DNA of 64,000 nt from Aradus depressus (lineage: Eukaryota > Arthropoda > Insecta > Hemiptera > Aradidae), in assembly GCA_963662175.1 (NCBI GenBank), contig OY759218.1, positions 48,615,427 to 48,679,426 of the forward strand. Direction: 5' to 3'. Under the pieces are notes generated by a model. It worked only from the letters and a program-made list of their open reading frames with translations, did no database searches and was not told the origin of the DNA. Positions 11,505-22,849 of the stretch are shown here, piece by piece. The stretch's first letter is position 1, and every line of letters starts with the position of its first letter. A program made the translations under genes and the position numbers.

Positions 11505-12005
11505 TGCCGGTAGCTTGGGTTCTTTATCAGAGAGATGAAAAAACCTTGAGCACGCCGTCCTTTGGATGGTGCGTAAAGCGATGGACCCAAGCCTGTACAA
11601 TGTCAGTTACTCCTGAAAGACCTCTACCCGAGGTGAATAAAAATTTAAAACACCCATAAAGAGAGAAAAATATATTCTTGCGGCAAGAATAATATTCTTA
11701 TGGCAAGAAAAAATGTTCTTGCGGCAAAAAACGTTTATTTTGTACTTTTTGTTGGTGATAGGGAACAGTAGACACCAGTCGGTGATAGGGTATAGTAGTC
11801 ACCACTAGGTGATTCTCTCGATAAGAATAGAGTTTTACTACCCAAGTTATATAAAGTATGGAGGATTTTTTTAAATTTAATTCTGTAAGAAGATATCTTC
11901 TTGCCGCAAGATTATAGTTTTCTCCGTGTAGTAGAGTCGGACTCATGTCTACCAGCCCGACGAAAGAGCTCTAGTAGTAGGCGATATGACCTCTTAGCTA
12001 AAATC
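11505..12005 (+). mobile_element. tRNA-derived SINE copy split by a MITE
   Basis: The SINE body from 'aaccttgagcacgccgtcct' to 'gaggtgaataaaaattt' (11505-11660) resumes at 'gtagtagagtcgg' (11928) and runs to the 'gtaggcgatatgacctc' and 'ccggggatgag' end at about 12005. The head is decayed. The 264-bp gap between the halves is the inverted-repeat element described next. Confidence 0.8.
11662..11925. mobile_element. MITE with GAGAAAA...TCTTGCGGCAAGAA inverted termini, nested in SINE
   Basis: The first 30 bp (gagaaaaatata then ttcttgcggcaagaa) are repeated inverted at the end (ttcttgccgcaagattata then gttttctc). Only about three mismatches separate the arms. TTCTTGCGGCAAGAA is itself palindromic and recurs at 11716-11726. 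The element is 264 bp and has no ORF. A clean target duplication cannot be defined. Confidence 0.75.
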
Positions 12006-12084
12006 CGGGGATGAGGCACAAGAATCACAGACAGACAATAAGAAAAGCAGCATTTTTTTTTTTTTCCTCTTTAAAACCGTTCTC

Positions 12085-12225
12085 TATAATTAGTGAGTAT
12101 GGCTGAGGTTTAAAGGCAAATCACAACAGACATCAGATTGGGGAGGATTGGGCTAACGACCGGCGGATTAACCACTTCGAAGGCCTTAACCACTCCCCGG
12201 CCACTTTTCACAAAAAGTTTATTTT
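12085..12225 (+). repeat. W-like dispersed repeat
   Basis: The sequence 'tataattagtgagtatggctg' continues into 'gaccggcggattaaccac' and 'ggccttaaccactccccggcc'. This joins the two box sets seen separately at 10430 and 8925 and shows that they belong to one family. Confidence 0.5.
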
Positions 12226-12454
12226 TTAAACATTTTCCTCTAGATCCCCACAAATTAATTAACTTTGTGAATGGAAAGGTATCTTTGTGAATGGGAAGGT
12301 ATCATACAGGCACCCTTAAACGAAAACATCAAATGTTCAACCAATTACATAACTTCCCCTAAACTTCGTGTCGCTGAGAATATAAAATCTAAGGGAAAGC
12401 TGAATCTAAAGAGAATATTGAAAATTCAATTGAATGAGTAATTTGTTATTTTCT

Positions 12455-12700
12455 GTGAGGTGGTCTATAATTAATGTGTGTGTGGCTGGGACTTAGGAAG
12501 GCAGATCACTGCAGATATGAAATGGACAGCCACTGGACAGGATTGGGTGTGCGGCCGGCGAACTAACGGGATCTCAGCTCCGACGACCTGGATAAGCTGG
12601 CTGGCTTCAAGTCTCTGGCAACCTTCTCTCCCCACTTTTTATAAAAAATTTCCCCACCATCTGGACCCTGGTCACTTCGTTGGTCCGCCATCTTAGTTCA
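12455..12700 (+). repeat. W-like dispersed repeat, G+C-richer copy
   Basis: It shares 'tataattaatgtgtgtgtggctg', 'ggcagatcactgcagatat' and 'cggccggcgaactaac' with 12085 and 10430. A 72-codon frame is open across it, but the homologous copies are not open, so I do not call a gene. A CA-rich microsatellite (12725-12770) follows. Confidence 0.5.
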
Positions 12701-12895
12701 TCCCCAACCCAGTCCAACTAACTACCAATCACCACACACCACACATGCACACACACACAACACACACAGTGTTCTTTTCTCTACAGTTTTTTATTTATAA
12801 TTTTTTTTTCTTTTAAGGAGAATTGTAGTTATTTTCTTTTACCATTTTAGTCAAGGCAAATTAAACACTTCTTTTACAGATATAAGGAGAAAAAA

Positions 12896-13504
12896 AAGTC
12901 GTCGGAGAATCACCGGCTATGTACTTCCCCAGCAGGAATTATTCAAATACGTTTTTCCTCTCCCCCAAAGTCAATCGACCGTTTGGGCTAAATCTCAATA
13001 TTTTACGTACATAGAGACTTCTGAATCCTCATACTACATTTTGTGTAGATACATTCATTTCACCGACAGTTAATAGGGTAATTGAGTCGAGCCCCCGCCC
13101 CCTTCCCGCTGAAAATCAATAGGTGTCGTCCTTATTGGGCTTTGAATTTAGAAATGAAAATTCTTGTCAATAAATCCATTACAATGGAAGATATTAGAGT
13201 TTCTGTGTTAGGTCTTCCCCCTAATCCCCTCTTCCCTTTGCCCGATTTGGCTGAAAATCAATAATATAAAATGTGTCGATACCTTCTCTCGGCGATTGCA
13301 CATTTAATAAGGAACATTTTTGGTACGAATAAATATTTTTCAAGAAATCAAGCAAACGTCTAAAAAAATAGGTTCCAATCACATACACACACACAGAAAA
13401 ACGTGTTCAGAAGGTCTTGAAACCCGAAATTCCGTTGAAAACTTGATTTCGGTTTTTTGCACGATTACAATACCTCCATACACTTTAGGTATAAGAAAGT
13501 AAAA
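12896..13504 (+). repeat. Chimera of F600 5' part and K 3' part
   Basis: 12896-13265 is F600 from the 'gtcgtcggagaatcacc' palindrome and TACTTCCCCAGC through two internal units. From about 13285 the sequence switches to the K family: 'ggcgattgcacatttaataaggaacatttttgg' region, 'gcacgattacaatacc' and the terminal 'ggtataagaaagtaaa'. The joint indicates recombination or a template switch between two families. Confidence 0.65.
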
Positions 13505-13751
13505 ATACTATATTCAGAAGGGCCCATTTACTGAAGTTAGTCATATTTTTACTTCTATTGACTACGCCGGACATTATTACAAACTTGTAAGCACCATTTG
13601 AAAATTAACCGGAGTTTACGAAAAAAACGGTAACAAGGTGAGTTGGAGAAATAAACAGAAATCCTGGTTGTAAGTCCATTCAAAATGGATCATGTACAAA
13701 GATTACAATAAAGAAAATTATTGTTCAGCAGCTGATTATTTAAATTTAATA

Positions 13752-14152
13752 TTTGTTTTCAGCCAAATCGACCAAAGGGAAGAAGTGATTAGGGGTGAGG
13801 GGGAGGAGAAACCCTTATAACTGCCGGTGTAATGAATGTATCGACACGAAATTTCATAATTAAATCCAAAACCTCGTGAAGACATCTAAAATTTTCAGCA
13901 GAATTAGCTCAAAAAAAAAAGGGAGTTAGGGGGGCTTAATATAGAAACCCCAATAACTACTACCGTTGTAATGAATGTATTGTCATGAAATTCGAGGTGA
14001 CGATTCAGTCCATGAGTAAGACACCTATTGATTTTCAAGTAAGTCAATAGATTGGTTTCAGAGAGAGTGAGGGGGGGATACTTTAGTTGTTAATTCGTGC
14101 TGGGGAAGTACATTGGCGGTGATTCTCCGACGACTTTATTTTCCAGTTTTGT
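13752..14152 (-). repeat. F600 dispersed repeat, partial
   Basis: On the minus strand the copy starts at the palindrome (gtcgtcggagaatcaccgcc) and tacttccccagc near 14110-14145. It runs through two to three internal units. The hairpin end is missing. Confidence 0.7.
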
Positions 14153-14353
14153 ATTCAGAGGATCGAAAATGGTGGAATTCCGGTGAAAACACAACATTGA
14201 ATTTTTGTCCTTCAAGATGAAAAGTAAAAAAAAAATAGGACAATTATTTTTTGAAAGAACGTAAAGGTCAAAAGTTAACCGTTTTGTATATTAAATTAAG
14301 AAATACCATCAATAATGACTGATGTACTGAGGTCATCCAGTCTCTAGTCCCAC

Positions 14354-14437
14354 TGGTCAAATCACTTTTTCTAACTTTTGACCAGTGGGGGGGGACCAGG
14401 GACCACTGGTCAAAAGTTAGAAAAAGTGATTTGACCA
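14354..14437. repeat. Perfect 35-bp inverted repeat (hairpin)
   Basis: The 35-bp arm at 14354-14388 is exactly repeated in inverse orientation at 14403-14437. The spacer is 14 bp and includes seven G residues. The stem is perfect, which implies recent origin or gene conversion between the arms. No associated gene is visible. Confidence 0.9.
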
Positions 14438-14808
14438 GTTTGTCTACAATGCAGGAGGTCAAATGTAGGCTGTGTAGGGCCCAAAGCGCTCCTTTGTTTC
14501 AGTTTTCACCAGAATTTCATTTTCCGACCCCCTGGTCCCAAAAACCATAAAAAGAGATCAATAAAAAACGTAAATAACACGTGTAAAATATAACTTAAAT
14601 ACTTAAGGTATACTCTTTTTTTTTTCTCTACAATTTTAATTTAAATAAATTTCTGTTTGGATGAATATTGCTTGAAGTACAGTGTAAAACGTGTTTTTTG
14701 TCTGTGCTTTTATGTACCATCTAAACGTAGTTATGTCGAAATTTCATGTTGTTGGACTCCATGCTTCAAAAAATTAGAGAAAAAATGTTAATGCTTCTAT
14801 GTTTTTTT

Positions 14809-14960
14809 TTCTGACATGCCCAGGCTTCAACAACGAGGTGTTTTTGCCTACTACCAGAAAATGTTTCGCCGCTCTGGTGGACATGAGCCTGAATGTGTTT
14901 ACCCAGGTACAGTTTGGGGAGTACCTGATATCTCACATGCTCAGGTTAGACTTTTTCATA
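14809..14960 (-). mobile_element. Decayed SINE fragment
   Basis: The tail half of the SINE is recognisable on the minus strand ('ccaccagagcggcgaaac' region, 'gtagtaggc', 'cgttgaagcctgggcatg') with many substitutions and a deletion. It is an old copy. Confidence 0.6.
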
Positions 14961-15074
14961 TAACATCCCCCCCCCTACTAAGGACTGCTTGCTTTAAGTT
15001 TTCTGTGTGATTGTGTGACACACACACACAGATACAGTGAACATGAGAACAGCTGAAAGAATTAACATATCGAT

Positions 15075-15215
15075 ACAACATTTTACCTATGGATCCAGAA
15101 CTCCATGAGGACAGCACTTATTGATTTTCATTCAAATCTGCCAAAAGAAAGGCGGGCATTGGAGGGCAGACCGCCCTGGGCAAGTACGCTGCCGGTCACT
15201 CAGACAATTTTTTTT
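15075..15215 (-). repeat. F600 dispersed repeat fragment
   Basis: One internal unit ('gaggacagcacttattgattttcatt') is joined to a degenerate start ('gggcaagtacgctgccggtcactcagac' region). The interior between them is deleted. Confidence 0.55.
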
Positions 15216-16183
15216 TTTTTGTAAAAAAATTAAATAAAGCAAGATTATTTCACCTGACATGACTAAGACCAATTTTCAAAATTCCTGCACCTTTTAATCC
15301 TTTGGTTATAGAGACTAAAATAACGCTAAATTATAGGAATTTTCTCGTTTAAAATATTAAATTAGTGCACAATTTCATGTATAAAAACAACTCAATTTTG
15401 GTGAAAAAATTGCTGACCACTTTGTTTTTTCAGTTGATTGAAGATAAATAAATGAAATCATTAAAGTAGTACACTACTTGTAGATAATAATTTTTGTTTT
15501 AGGTGGCTGAGAAATTTAAGATGAAATTTTTCGCCGATTACATCTGTTATATTATGTATAACAGGGGAAGTAAAATGTTTTCAGTCTCTGAGAATTCATC
15601 ACCTTATCAATTTGTGAGAGGCGAAATTTTCAAAAAAAAAAAAAAAAGTAAATGCCAATGTTTTAAATCATTTGAGTGTCGAATTTTATAAGGGAAAGGA
15701 CATTTTTTTTTTGTTTTTGACATTTGAAATGATTGACTCTTACAGTAAAAAATAATACATAAAAAAAGGACATACACAAACAAAAAATGAAAAAAAAAAA
15801 AACATGTTGGAGCAACTTTCCAAAGTCCAATTAGACGCTTTCCAAATTGCGAGCCGGTCACTAAAATTTGAAAAATAATTACCATATCATCGGCTTATTT
15901 TCAATTCAAATGAGTATTTTTTGATAAAGGGAAAACGACGATTTATTTAGTCTGGTAAGATTTGTATGAAGCTTTTTCGTAAATAATAATGTATTTATAT
16001 TAATAAAGCAGTTTTTGACCTCCCAATTTATTACTTTATTAAATATGTATGCTCTTTGAGATCCCAGCATAACATGTCACATTTTCGACGTTTCGGATAA
16101 TAACTACATTATCAGTAACATTGGGATCGTTTTAATGATTACATTTTTTTATTTTAATATGGAAATAATTTATTTCCTCTTGT
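15216..16183. other. Unassigned A+T-rich region
   Basis: Homopolymer-rich sequence without supported genes. The minus-strand motif CTGATAATG...CCGAAACGT lies at 16089-16115 and resembles the recurring CTGANGA/GAAA motif. Confidence 0.4.
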
Positions 16184-17020
16184 GAACGTTATCATTTTAT
16201 TGTACACTAGCTACAGTAGTACACTATTCTGACTACGACAGGGAACCAACACTACTACTCCCAAGGCATATGTCTTTATTCCTCCCCATACCCGCCGCCT
16301 CTACCTCCTCCTTGAACGTTATTGTTTTATTGTACATTAGATGTAATCCTGACTACGACAGAGAACCAATACTCCCAAGGTATGTGTCTTTATTCCTCTC
16401 CACACCCGCCGCCTCTGACTACCTCCTCCCTGAACGTTATCATTTTATTGTACACTAGATGTAATCCTGACAACGACAGAGAACCAATACTGCCAAGTTA
16501 TGTGTCTTTATTCCTCCCCACACCCGCCGCCTCTGACTACCTCCTCCCTGAACGTTATCATTTTATTGTACACTAGATGTAATCCTGACAACGACAGAGA
16601 ACCAATACTGCCAAGGTATGTGTCTTTATTCCTCTCCACACCCGCCGCCTCTGACTACCTCCTCCCTGAACGTTATCATTTTATTGTACACTAGATGTAA
16701 TCCTGACAACGACAGAGAACCAATACTGCCAAGGTATGTGTCTTTATTCCTCTCCACACCCGCCGCCTCTGACTACCTCCTCCCTGAACGTTATCATTTT
16801 ATTGTACACTAGATGTAATCCTGACAACGACAGAGAACCAATACTGCCAAGGTATGTGTCTTTATTCCTCTCCACACCCGCCGCCTCTGACTACCTCCTC
16901 CCTGAACGTTATCATTTTATTGTACACTAGATGTAATCCTGACAACGACAGAGAACCAATACTGCCAAGGTATGTGTCTTTATTCCTCTCCAAATCCGCC
17001 ACCTCTCCTCCTTGAATTCA
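16184..17020. repeat. Minisatellite, 118-bp unit, about seven copies
   Basis: The word gaacgttat starts units at 16184, 16314, 16432, 16550, 16668, 16786 and 16904. The spacing is 118 bp except for the first, longer unit (130 bp). Units from 16432 onward are nearly identical, while the outer units are more diverged. 118 is not a multiple of 3; the short overlapping open frames it creates are by-products. Confidence 0.95.
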
Positions 17021-18455
17021 ACCTTTCCCATTGTTCAACTGTCTGCAAACGATGCCGATGATTCTATTGAAGATAGGAGGTAAACGAACAAGATGTCATT
17101 CTCTTCAGAGTGAAGCTATCTACAAAATGACTACCGGCGATTGTTGATTTAAAACAAAAGTCTACGATTTTTAGCCAATTTACCACATAAAAATGTTTTC
17201 CACTACAATATTAATGACTTTACACACTTCCGAAATCGATTCTTAATCCAATGCATTTTTCAAAATTAAAAACAAAAATGTGGGTAGCCAATAAATGGAT
17301 TCTACGCTTCTGGCACTTATCTCATTGTCGTCCCCTTTTGCCTTGACATAATCTGGAGGTGTCGTAAACGTGAATGACAATTACAATTTTATGCCAACGT
17401 CTCTAAATATCTCAGCAAACCAACCATTATTCATTTTGTTTTGTATAAATTCGTTTTATTTTCGGTTAAGTTTTAGAATGAAAAACGAAGTAGCGAATAA
17501 CTGTGACAAGGAAAATAATAGTTTTAATCACTTGATCAACAAATTTTTCCCAATTTCCATCACAAGTTGCTTCACGTTTTGTCCATTAAACCAAAATTTG
17601 AATATTTTATAAATCCTAATTGGATATATTCCTGAAAGGAAAAAAACACAAAAAAAAAAAAACACATTTTTTAAAATAAAATAGAAGCTACTAAAACTGG
17701 ACAAATTTGCATATGGAGGCTGTAAAATAGATTAACATAAAAGACTGTATTAAATGAAGACTATATATGTAAATAAAATGATTTTCAATACCATAGGGAA
17801 TCAATTATGGGAGTCGGACTCAGGACTGTTATTAACAAAATAAAAATAAATTATCAAAAAAAAAAAAAAAAGAAAGAAAAAAAGATTATAAATTAAAGGT
17901 CATGCCATGGATTGGCTAACGTAGAAAAACAAAACAGTTTCCTCATTTTTTTGTTTTGTAGAAGCAAAAAAAATTCACACTAATGTAAACAAAATACTTC
18001 ATTAAAATGTCAGCGAAGTAAATAGTAAGACGCAGGTTCGGGGAAAAAAAAAAAAAAAAAAATATGAAGAATAGCTGAAATATTATTTTGAAAAAGTTCA
18101 AATTGTAATTACGTTCATAATAAATAATTCATAGATCCTATATTTTTGAAGTGAACTTCTATCAGTTTCCTCGCGTTTTCGTCTAAATTTTTGAAATGTT
18201 TATACCAACATCTACTTGAACTATTTTCAATTTCAAGTCGAAAAATAGCATTGGTTTTTCAGATATTGAGGAAAGTATAGAAAAAACTTTCCCTTCGAAA
18301 AAAAAAGATGATATAACATATCGTTACAAAGCTAAAGAATTTAGACAGATAAATATTTCTGTTTTAGTGTTAAAAATATTGGCTGAAAATAGAAAAGGTG
18401 TTTTTCCACCTGAAAGGTGTTAACATTTTTGCAGAGATATTGTGAAACACTTGAT
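17021..18455. other. Unassigned A+T-rich region
   Basis: No repeat family, protein family or RNA gene is recognised. The open frame at 17370-17612 has no domain features. Several poly-A runs are present. Confidence 0.35.
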
Positions 18456-19463
18456 AAAAATAAAGAAAACATATGTTTTTTAAAAAATATTGTCTATTTC
18501 ACAAATAATATATAATATGGGAGTACTTTCGGTATTGCTACCATCTTCAGCCATGACTTAACAAATACTAAATTGAAGTTCAACTAGGTAGTTTACAATC
18601 CAAACGGTAGGTAGGTATCCTTTCTCAGCCCCCACGGGGTTTTCCTATCCCTTCTGTACAGTTAATATTTGAAATATGTTAAAACATAAAAAATGACATT
18701 TCTTCCCAAATTAGGATCTTAAAAATAACAAATTTGAAATAGTATGTGTTGATTAAATGCATATATGAAATGAATTAAAGATAACAATTGTTAATGTATG
18801 AATAAAAATAAAATAAAAAGTTTTATAAAATAAAATATAGTTTTTTGAGAGAGTAAGTACGTATACACAGAGACTGGAGGATTGGCAATTTAAGAGGTGA
18901 GTATTTGAGATTGGTCTGATCGTTCATACAATTTCCTTTTTGTAGCGCTCTGTTTATTTCTAGTTGATCCAGTGAGTTACTTAAACAGAGAGCTACAAAA
19001 AGGAAATTGTATTAACGATGAGACCAATCTCAAATACTCACCCCTTAAATTGCCAATCCTCCAGTCTCTGTGTATACGTGCTTACTCTCTCAAAAAATAT
19101 ATATTTTATTTTATTTTTATTCATACATTAACAATTGTTATCTTTAATTCATTTCATATGTGCATTTAATCAACACATACTATTTCAAATTTTTTATTTT
19201 TAAGATCCCAATTTGGGACGAAATGTCATTTTTTATGTTTTTACATATTTCAAATATTAACTGTACAGAAGGGATAGGAAAACCCCGTGGGGGCTGAAAA
19301 AGGATACCTACCTACCGTTTGGATTGTAAACTACCTAGTTGAACTTCAATTTAATATTTGTTAAGACGTGGCTGAAGATGGTAGCAATACCGAAAGTACT
19401 CCCATATTATATATTATTTGTGAAATAGACATTTTTTAAAAAACATACGTTTTATTTATTTTG
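18456..19463. repeat. Large palindrome, ~500-bp arms, 25-bp spacer
   Basis: The left arm (18456-18956) and right arm (18982-19463) are inverted copies that differ by scattered substitutions and small indels. Paired landmarks are 'ggagtactttcggtattgct' (18520) with its complement (19385), 'ccacggggttttcctat' (18635) with its complement (19275), and 'gagactggaggattggcaat' (18875) with its complement (19050). The spacer is 18957-18981. A related one-arm scrap lies at 20110-20165. It is consistent with a long foldback element or a recent inverted duplication. Confidence 0.9.
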
Positions 19464-19517
19464 AAAGGTAACTGGTGAAGCAAGCTTCTATATAACTATT
19501 AGTAAATCCCATAGAAA

Positions 19518-19860
19518 AAGTCGTCGGTGAATGTACTTCCCCAACGCAAATAAATTTAACGATTTGATTGGAAATCAATAGATGTCTCACTGAGGGACTT
19601 CTGAATCATTATTTAAACTTCGTGTTGATTTATTCATTACATCGACAGTTTTTAGGATTTTTGAGTTATGCTCCCAATTCTGATCCCCCTCTTCTCTTCT
19701 GAAAATTGATATGTGTCATCCTTATGAGGTTTGGAATTTACTCATGAAATTGTCAATACAGTCATTACATCGGCAGTTATTAAAGTATTTGTGATAAGCC
19801 ACCCCTTTCTCTAATCTCCCCTTTCCCATTGGCACATTTGACTGAAAATCAATATCCGAA
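19518..19860 (+). repeat. F600 dispersed repeat, 5' part
   Basis: It begins with gtcgtcggtgaatg and tacttcccca and continues through two internal units. It stops before the hairpin end. Confidence 0.7.
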
Positions 19861-20705
19861 TACATTTCTGCAAATAATAAAATAAATAAAAACAAAGAAC
19901 TTGTATATTGTCTAATTCCACAAATATGTATACATAAAGTGTATCGGTTTCGGCTTACGTCATCGTCAGCACAAAGTACAAATGTGACCTTTAATTTTGC
20001 TAGGTTAACATATTTATACATTCCTCAGAGTACCTGAAAAATATAGTACTTACCTACTCGTTATAATAAAAATACACAATATATTATTGGAACTTCATTG
20101 CGTTAACAGACGAGAGAATTTGAATTGAGTTTGGTCGTTCAAACAATTCCTGTCTTTCCTATCTCTATTCATTTCCACCTGTCAACCTGTCTACCAATAT
20201 CGTTGATATGTTTAGCCAATGTAGTTTTCATTTTTCCCTTATTTCAGGAGATATAATGATAGGATATATCCCTTTTTTTAAGGATAACAACAAGAAGGGT
20301 CGTACAATATTTGAAACCCAATGGCTGAGAAATAATGTACCGTAGAAAGGTTATCAATTAAGGCGCGTGACACTATTAAATATCTGTATGCAATTCAGAA
20401 CATAAATAATTCTAGATTGTATTAATAAATTCGAACTATACGTTCAGTCGGTTCTGTCTTCTAGATTAAGTCACGACACAGTAAGCTGGAATACATGGAC
20501 ATGATGCAAGAAAGAAAATTTTATTTTAGCAACGTGTGTTGTTAAATTTGAGGCCAGTGGACAAAACGTGCTTCAATCTGGCCAGGGTAAAGACAGTGTT
20601 GGAGGGATTTACGACCGCTTTGTGACCCTCTCTGGCCTACACAATATGTTTACAGGTATTTATCACTTTCCAAATTATGTCTACTCGTTAAAAATTAAAT
20701 TTTTT
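19861..20705. other. Unassigned region
   Basis: The minus-strand motif CTGACGATGACGTAAGCCGAAA lies at 19948-19969. 20110-20165 resembles the centre of the palindrome at 18.9 kb. No gene is supported. Confidence 0.4.
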
Positions 20706-21312
20706 ATTACCTCCCCGGTATGCGAAGTATAGGGGAAGTATTGTAACCGGTCAAAAATTCGATGCAGAGTTTTCAACAGAATTTCATGTTTTCCGACCGC
20801 CTGTGATTCCAAAAATGAAAAAAAAAAAGTCTGTATATAATGATCACGATATAATGAATATATCGACACAAAATTAGTTATTTGTTTCCAGAACCCCATA
20901 AGGATGACCTATTCATTTTCAGTCAAATCGGCTAAAGGGGAAGGGGGAGGCACAACACAAAAGCTATCATAATTGCCGTTGTAATGTATGTATTGTCACC
21001 AAATTTCATATGTAAATTCAAATTCCCATAAGGAAGACATTAGATAAATATCAGCCAAATTGGCCAAAGGAAAAGGGGGGATTAGGGAGGAGGCTTAACT
21101 CAAAAACTTTAATAACTCCTGTTGTAATGAATGTATTGACACAATTGAAGGGACGGTGGGTCGACACAATGTTTCGTATGAGGATTCAGAGACCACTATG
21201 TAAGTCAAATTTGAAATTAACCCAAACGGTCGAATGGCTTTGGAGGGAGAGCGAAAACGTAATTGATTAATTCTTGGTGGGGAAGTACATAGTCGGCGAT
21301 TCACCGACAACT
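20706..21312 (-). repeat. F600 dispersed repeat, full length
   Basis: On the minus strand it runs from the cgtcggtgaatcgccgac palindrome and tacttcccca (near 21312) to the hairpin and its ggggaggtaa end (near 20706), about 607 bp. The length and unit order match the copy at 7988-8590 in opposite orientation. Together they define the family boundaries. Confidence 0.75.
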
Positions 21313-21504
21313 TTTTTTCATTTCTTGAGTACACCAAATATGGTCAAAACATATCGATTTGGTATATATATACGACGGGCATATACACAAAAAGATGCAC
21401 TATAATAAGAACGATATAAGGATCAATCGATTTATCACTCCAGTTATATCGATACAACGATAACATCGAGGGGAATTGTATTACTGGTCGGTATATCGTT
21501 GGTA

Positions 21505-22023
21505 AATATTCTCTGTAGGTTTTTCACTCGACACCGCCATTCTCACATCACACCGACTCAAATCAAGCCTCAAATAATCTTCAAAACGACTTGCATTTAC
21601 TTTTCAGCTGGGCCCAGCGTTGGCGGATCAAATTCAACTACCAAAAATCAGTACATGCTACAATTGCACTCCGCCGCAATAACTGCCCAAGAGTACACAT
21701 AGATAATCCCATGCTGCCAACCTCAGAGACTGTCCGCTACCTTGGCCTGCTCTTAGACACACGAATACGTGGAACTAACCGTCAACAACACCCTTCGTAA
21801 CGACTTACAAGTGCCATTCATTTTCACAATTGTAACAGAGAGATACACCAACTTCCACGCCAATCTTCTCATTCAAACGCTAGCTTCAAATAAACTGCCC
21901 ATAAACCCAACTCGCCGACTCAAACGAACATGGCAGTTTAACTTGCACGGGCTGTACCCTGGCTGCGCTTCTAAATGTCACGCACCACTGCAGTGCAGTG
22001 ATCTCATAGACACTCATCACTAA
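21505..22023 (+). pseudogene. Jockey-like LINE reverse transcriptase, 3' remnant
   Basis: Conceptual translation gives the downstream part of a non-LTR reverse transcriptase. A degenerate active-site neighbourhood (LDTAILTS, normally ADDTAILTS) comes first. The thumb region follows, with WAQRWRIKFNYQKS and VRYLGLLLDTR, and then a later segment ending NPTRRLKRTWQ, as in Jockey-clade elements. At least two frame changes and an internal deletion (between about 21770 and 21790) break it. It cannot encode an active enzyme. Confidence 0.8.
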
Positions 22024-22211
22024 AAATTATTAATGGCAGTATTATTTTTCCCGTCATGATAACTATGTAACCTTCTGTTTGTAAATAATAATAAAAAAAA
22101 AAAGGTTCTTAATAAGATTTTTTAATAATTTTCCTAATGGTTGCGAGAGTATTATTATTATATACGAGTATTATAATAGTAGATAAAACGAACTTATTTT
22201 TAAAAATATGA

Positions 22212-22380
22212 AGTCGTCGGTGAATAACCGGCAATATACACCCAATGGGGCACCCATGACCCTTCAGGGTTGAACTGCCCCTTAAAAGAAGAAAAAAAAA
22301 AAAAATATATATATATATATATATACATCCAGAATGAATCAATCAATTAAATTTTCGCTTTCCCTCCGAAACAGGGGTAT
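22212..22380 (+). repeat. F600 fragment interrupted by short A/TA-rich insert
   Basis: 'agtcgtcggtgaataaccggc' opens the copy and 'tgaatcaatcaattaaattttcgctttccctcc' region closes it. Between them sit about 90 bp, including a poly-A and (TA)n tract in place of the usual tacttccccagc box. Confidence 0.55.
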
Positions 22381-22849
22381 ATGGAAGATGGTATACAGAA
22401 TAAAAACAACCGTTACACTAAATACATAAATATGTGGGAACAGAACTGGTTCTGAGGTGTTAACAAAAGGGAGAATATAAAATAAATTTGGTCATTCACA
22501 CACATGTTATTTTTAGTGGCTTTGTTTATTTTCAGTTGTTCTAAACTATCAAGTAACCTGTTTTTAAAGGAAAAATGGAGGTATTTGATGCCTTCCGTTT
22601 GGTCAAAAGTGTGGCTATTGTCGATAATGTGGGTCGCGAAAGTGGACCGCTTGCCTCACTACCTAACTTCAGTCCTATCTTCTTATATTTATTTATTAAA
22701 ATTGTCCACAATATGTTCGAGTTTCTCAACTTAGAAGATTAACTTTTAAGGTTATTTTTATTATTTTTCCCTCATTCATCAAGACATTTTGTTACATTAT
22801 TCAATTACCCATATATATATGTATATATATATCGTATATCTATGTAGAG
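22381..22849. other. Unassigned region
   Basis: No supported gene. 22480-22560 has weak similarity to the centre of the palindrome at 18.9 kb ('ttggtcattcacacacatgtt', 'gctttgtttattttcagttg'). Confidence 0.3.

Noticed and set aside
16270..16930. Series of 62-84-codon frames with the same sequence
   Set aside because: They are repeated readings of the 118-bp minisatellite, each ended by a stop, and do not represent genes.
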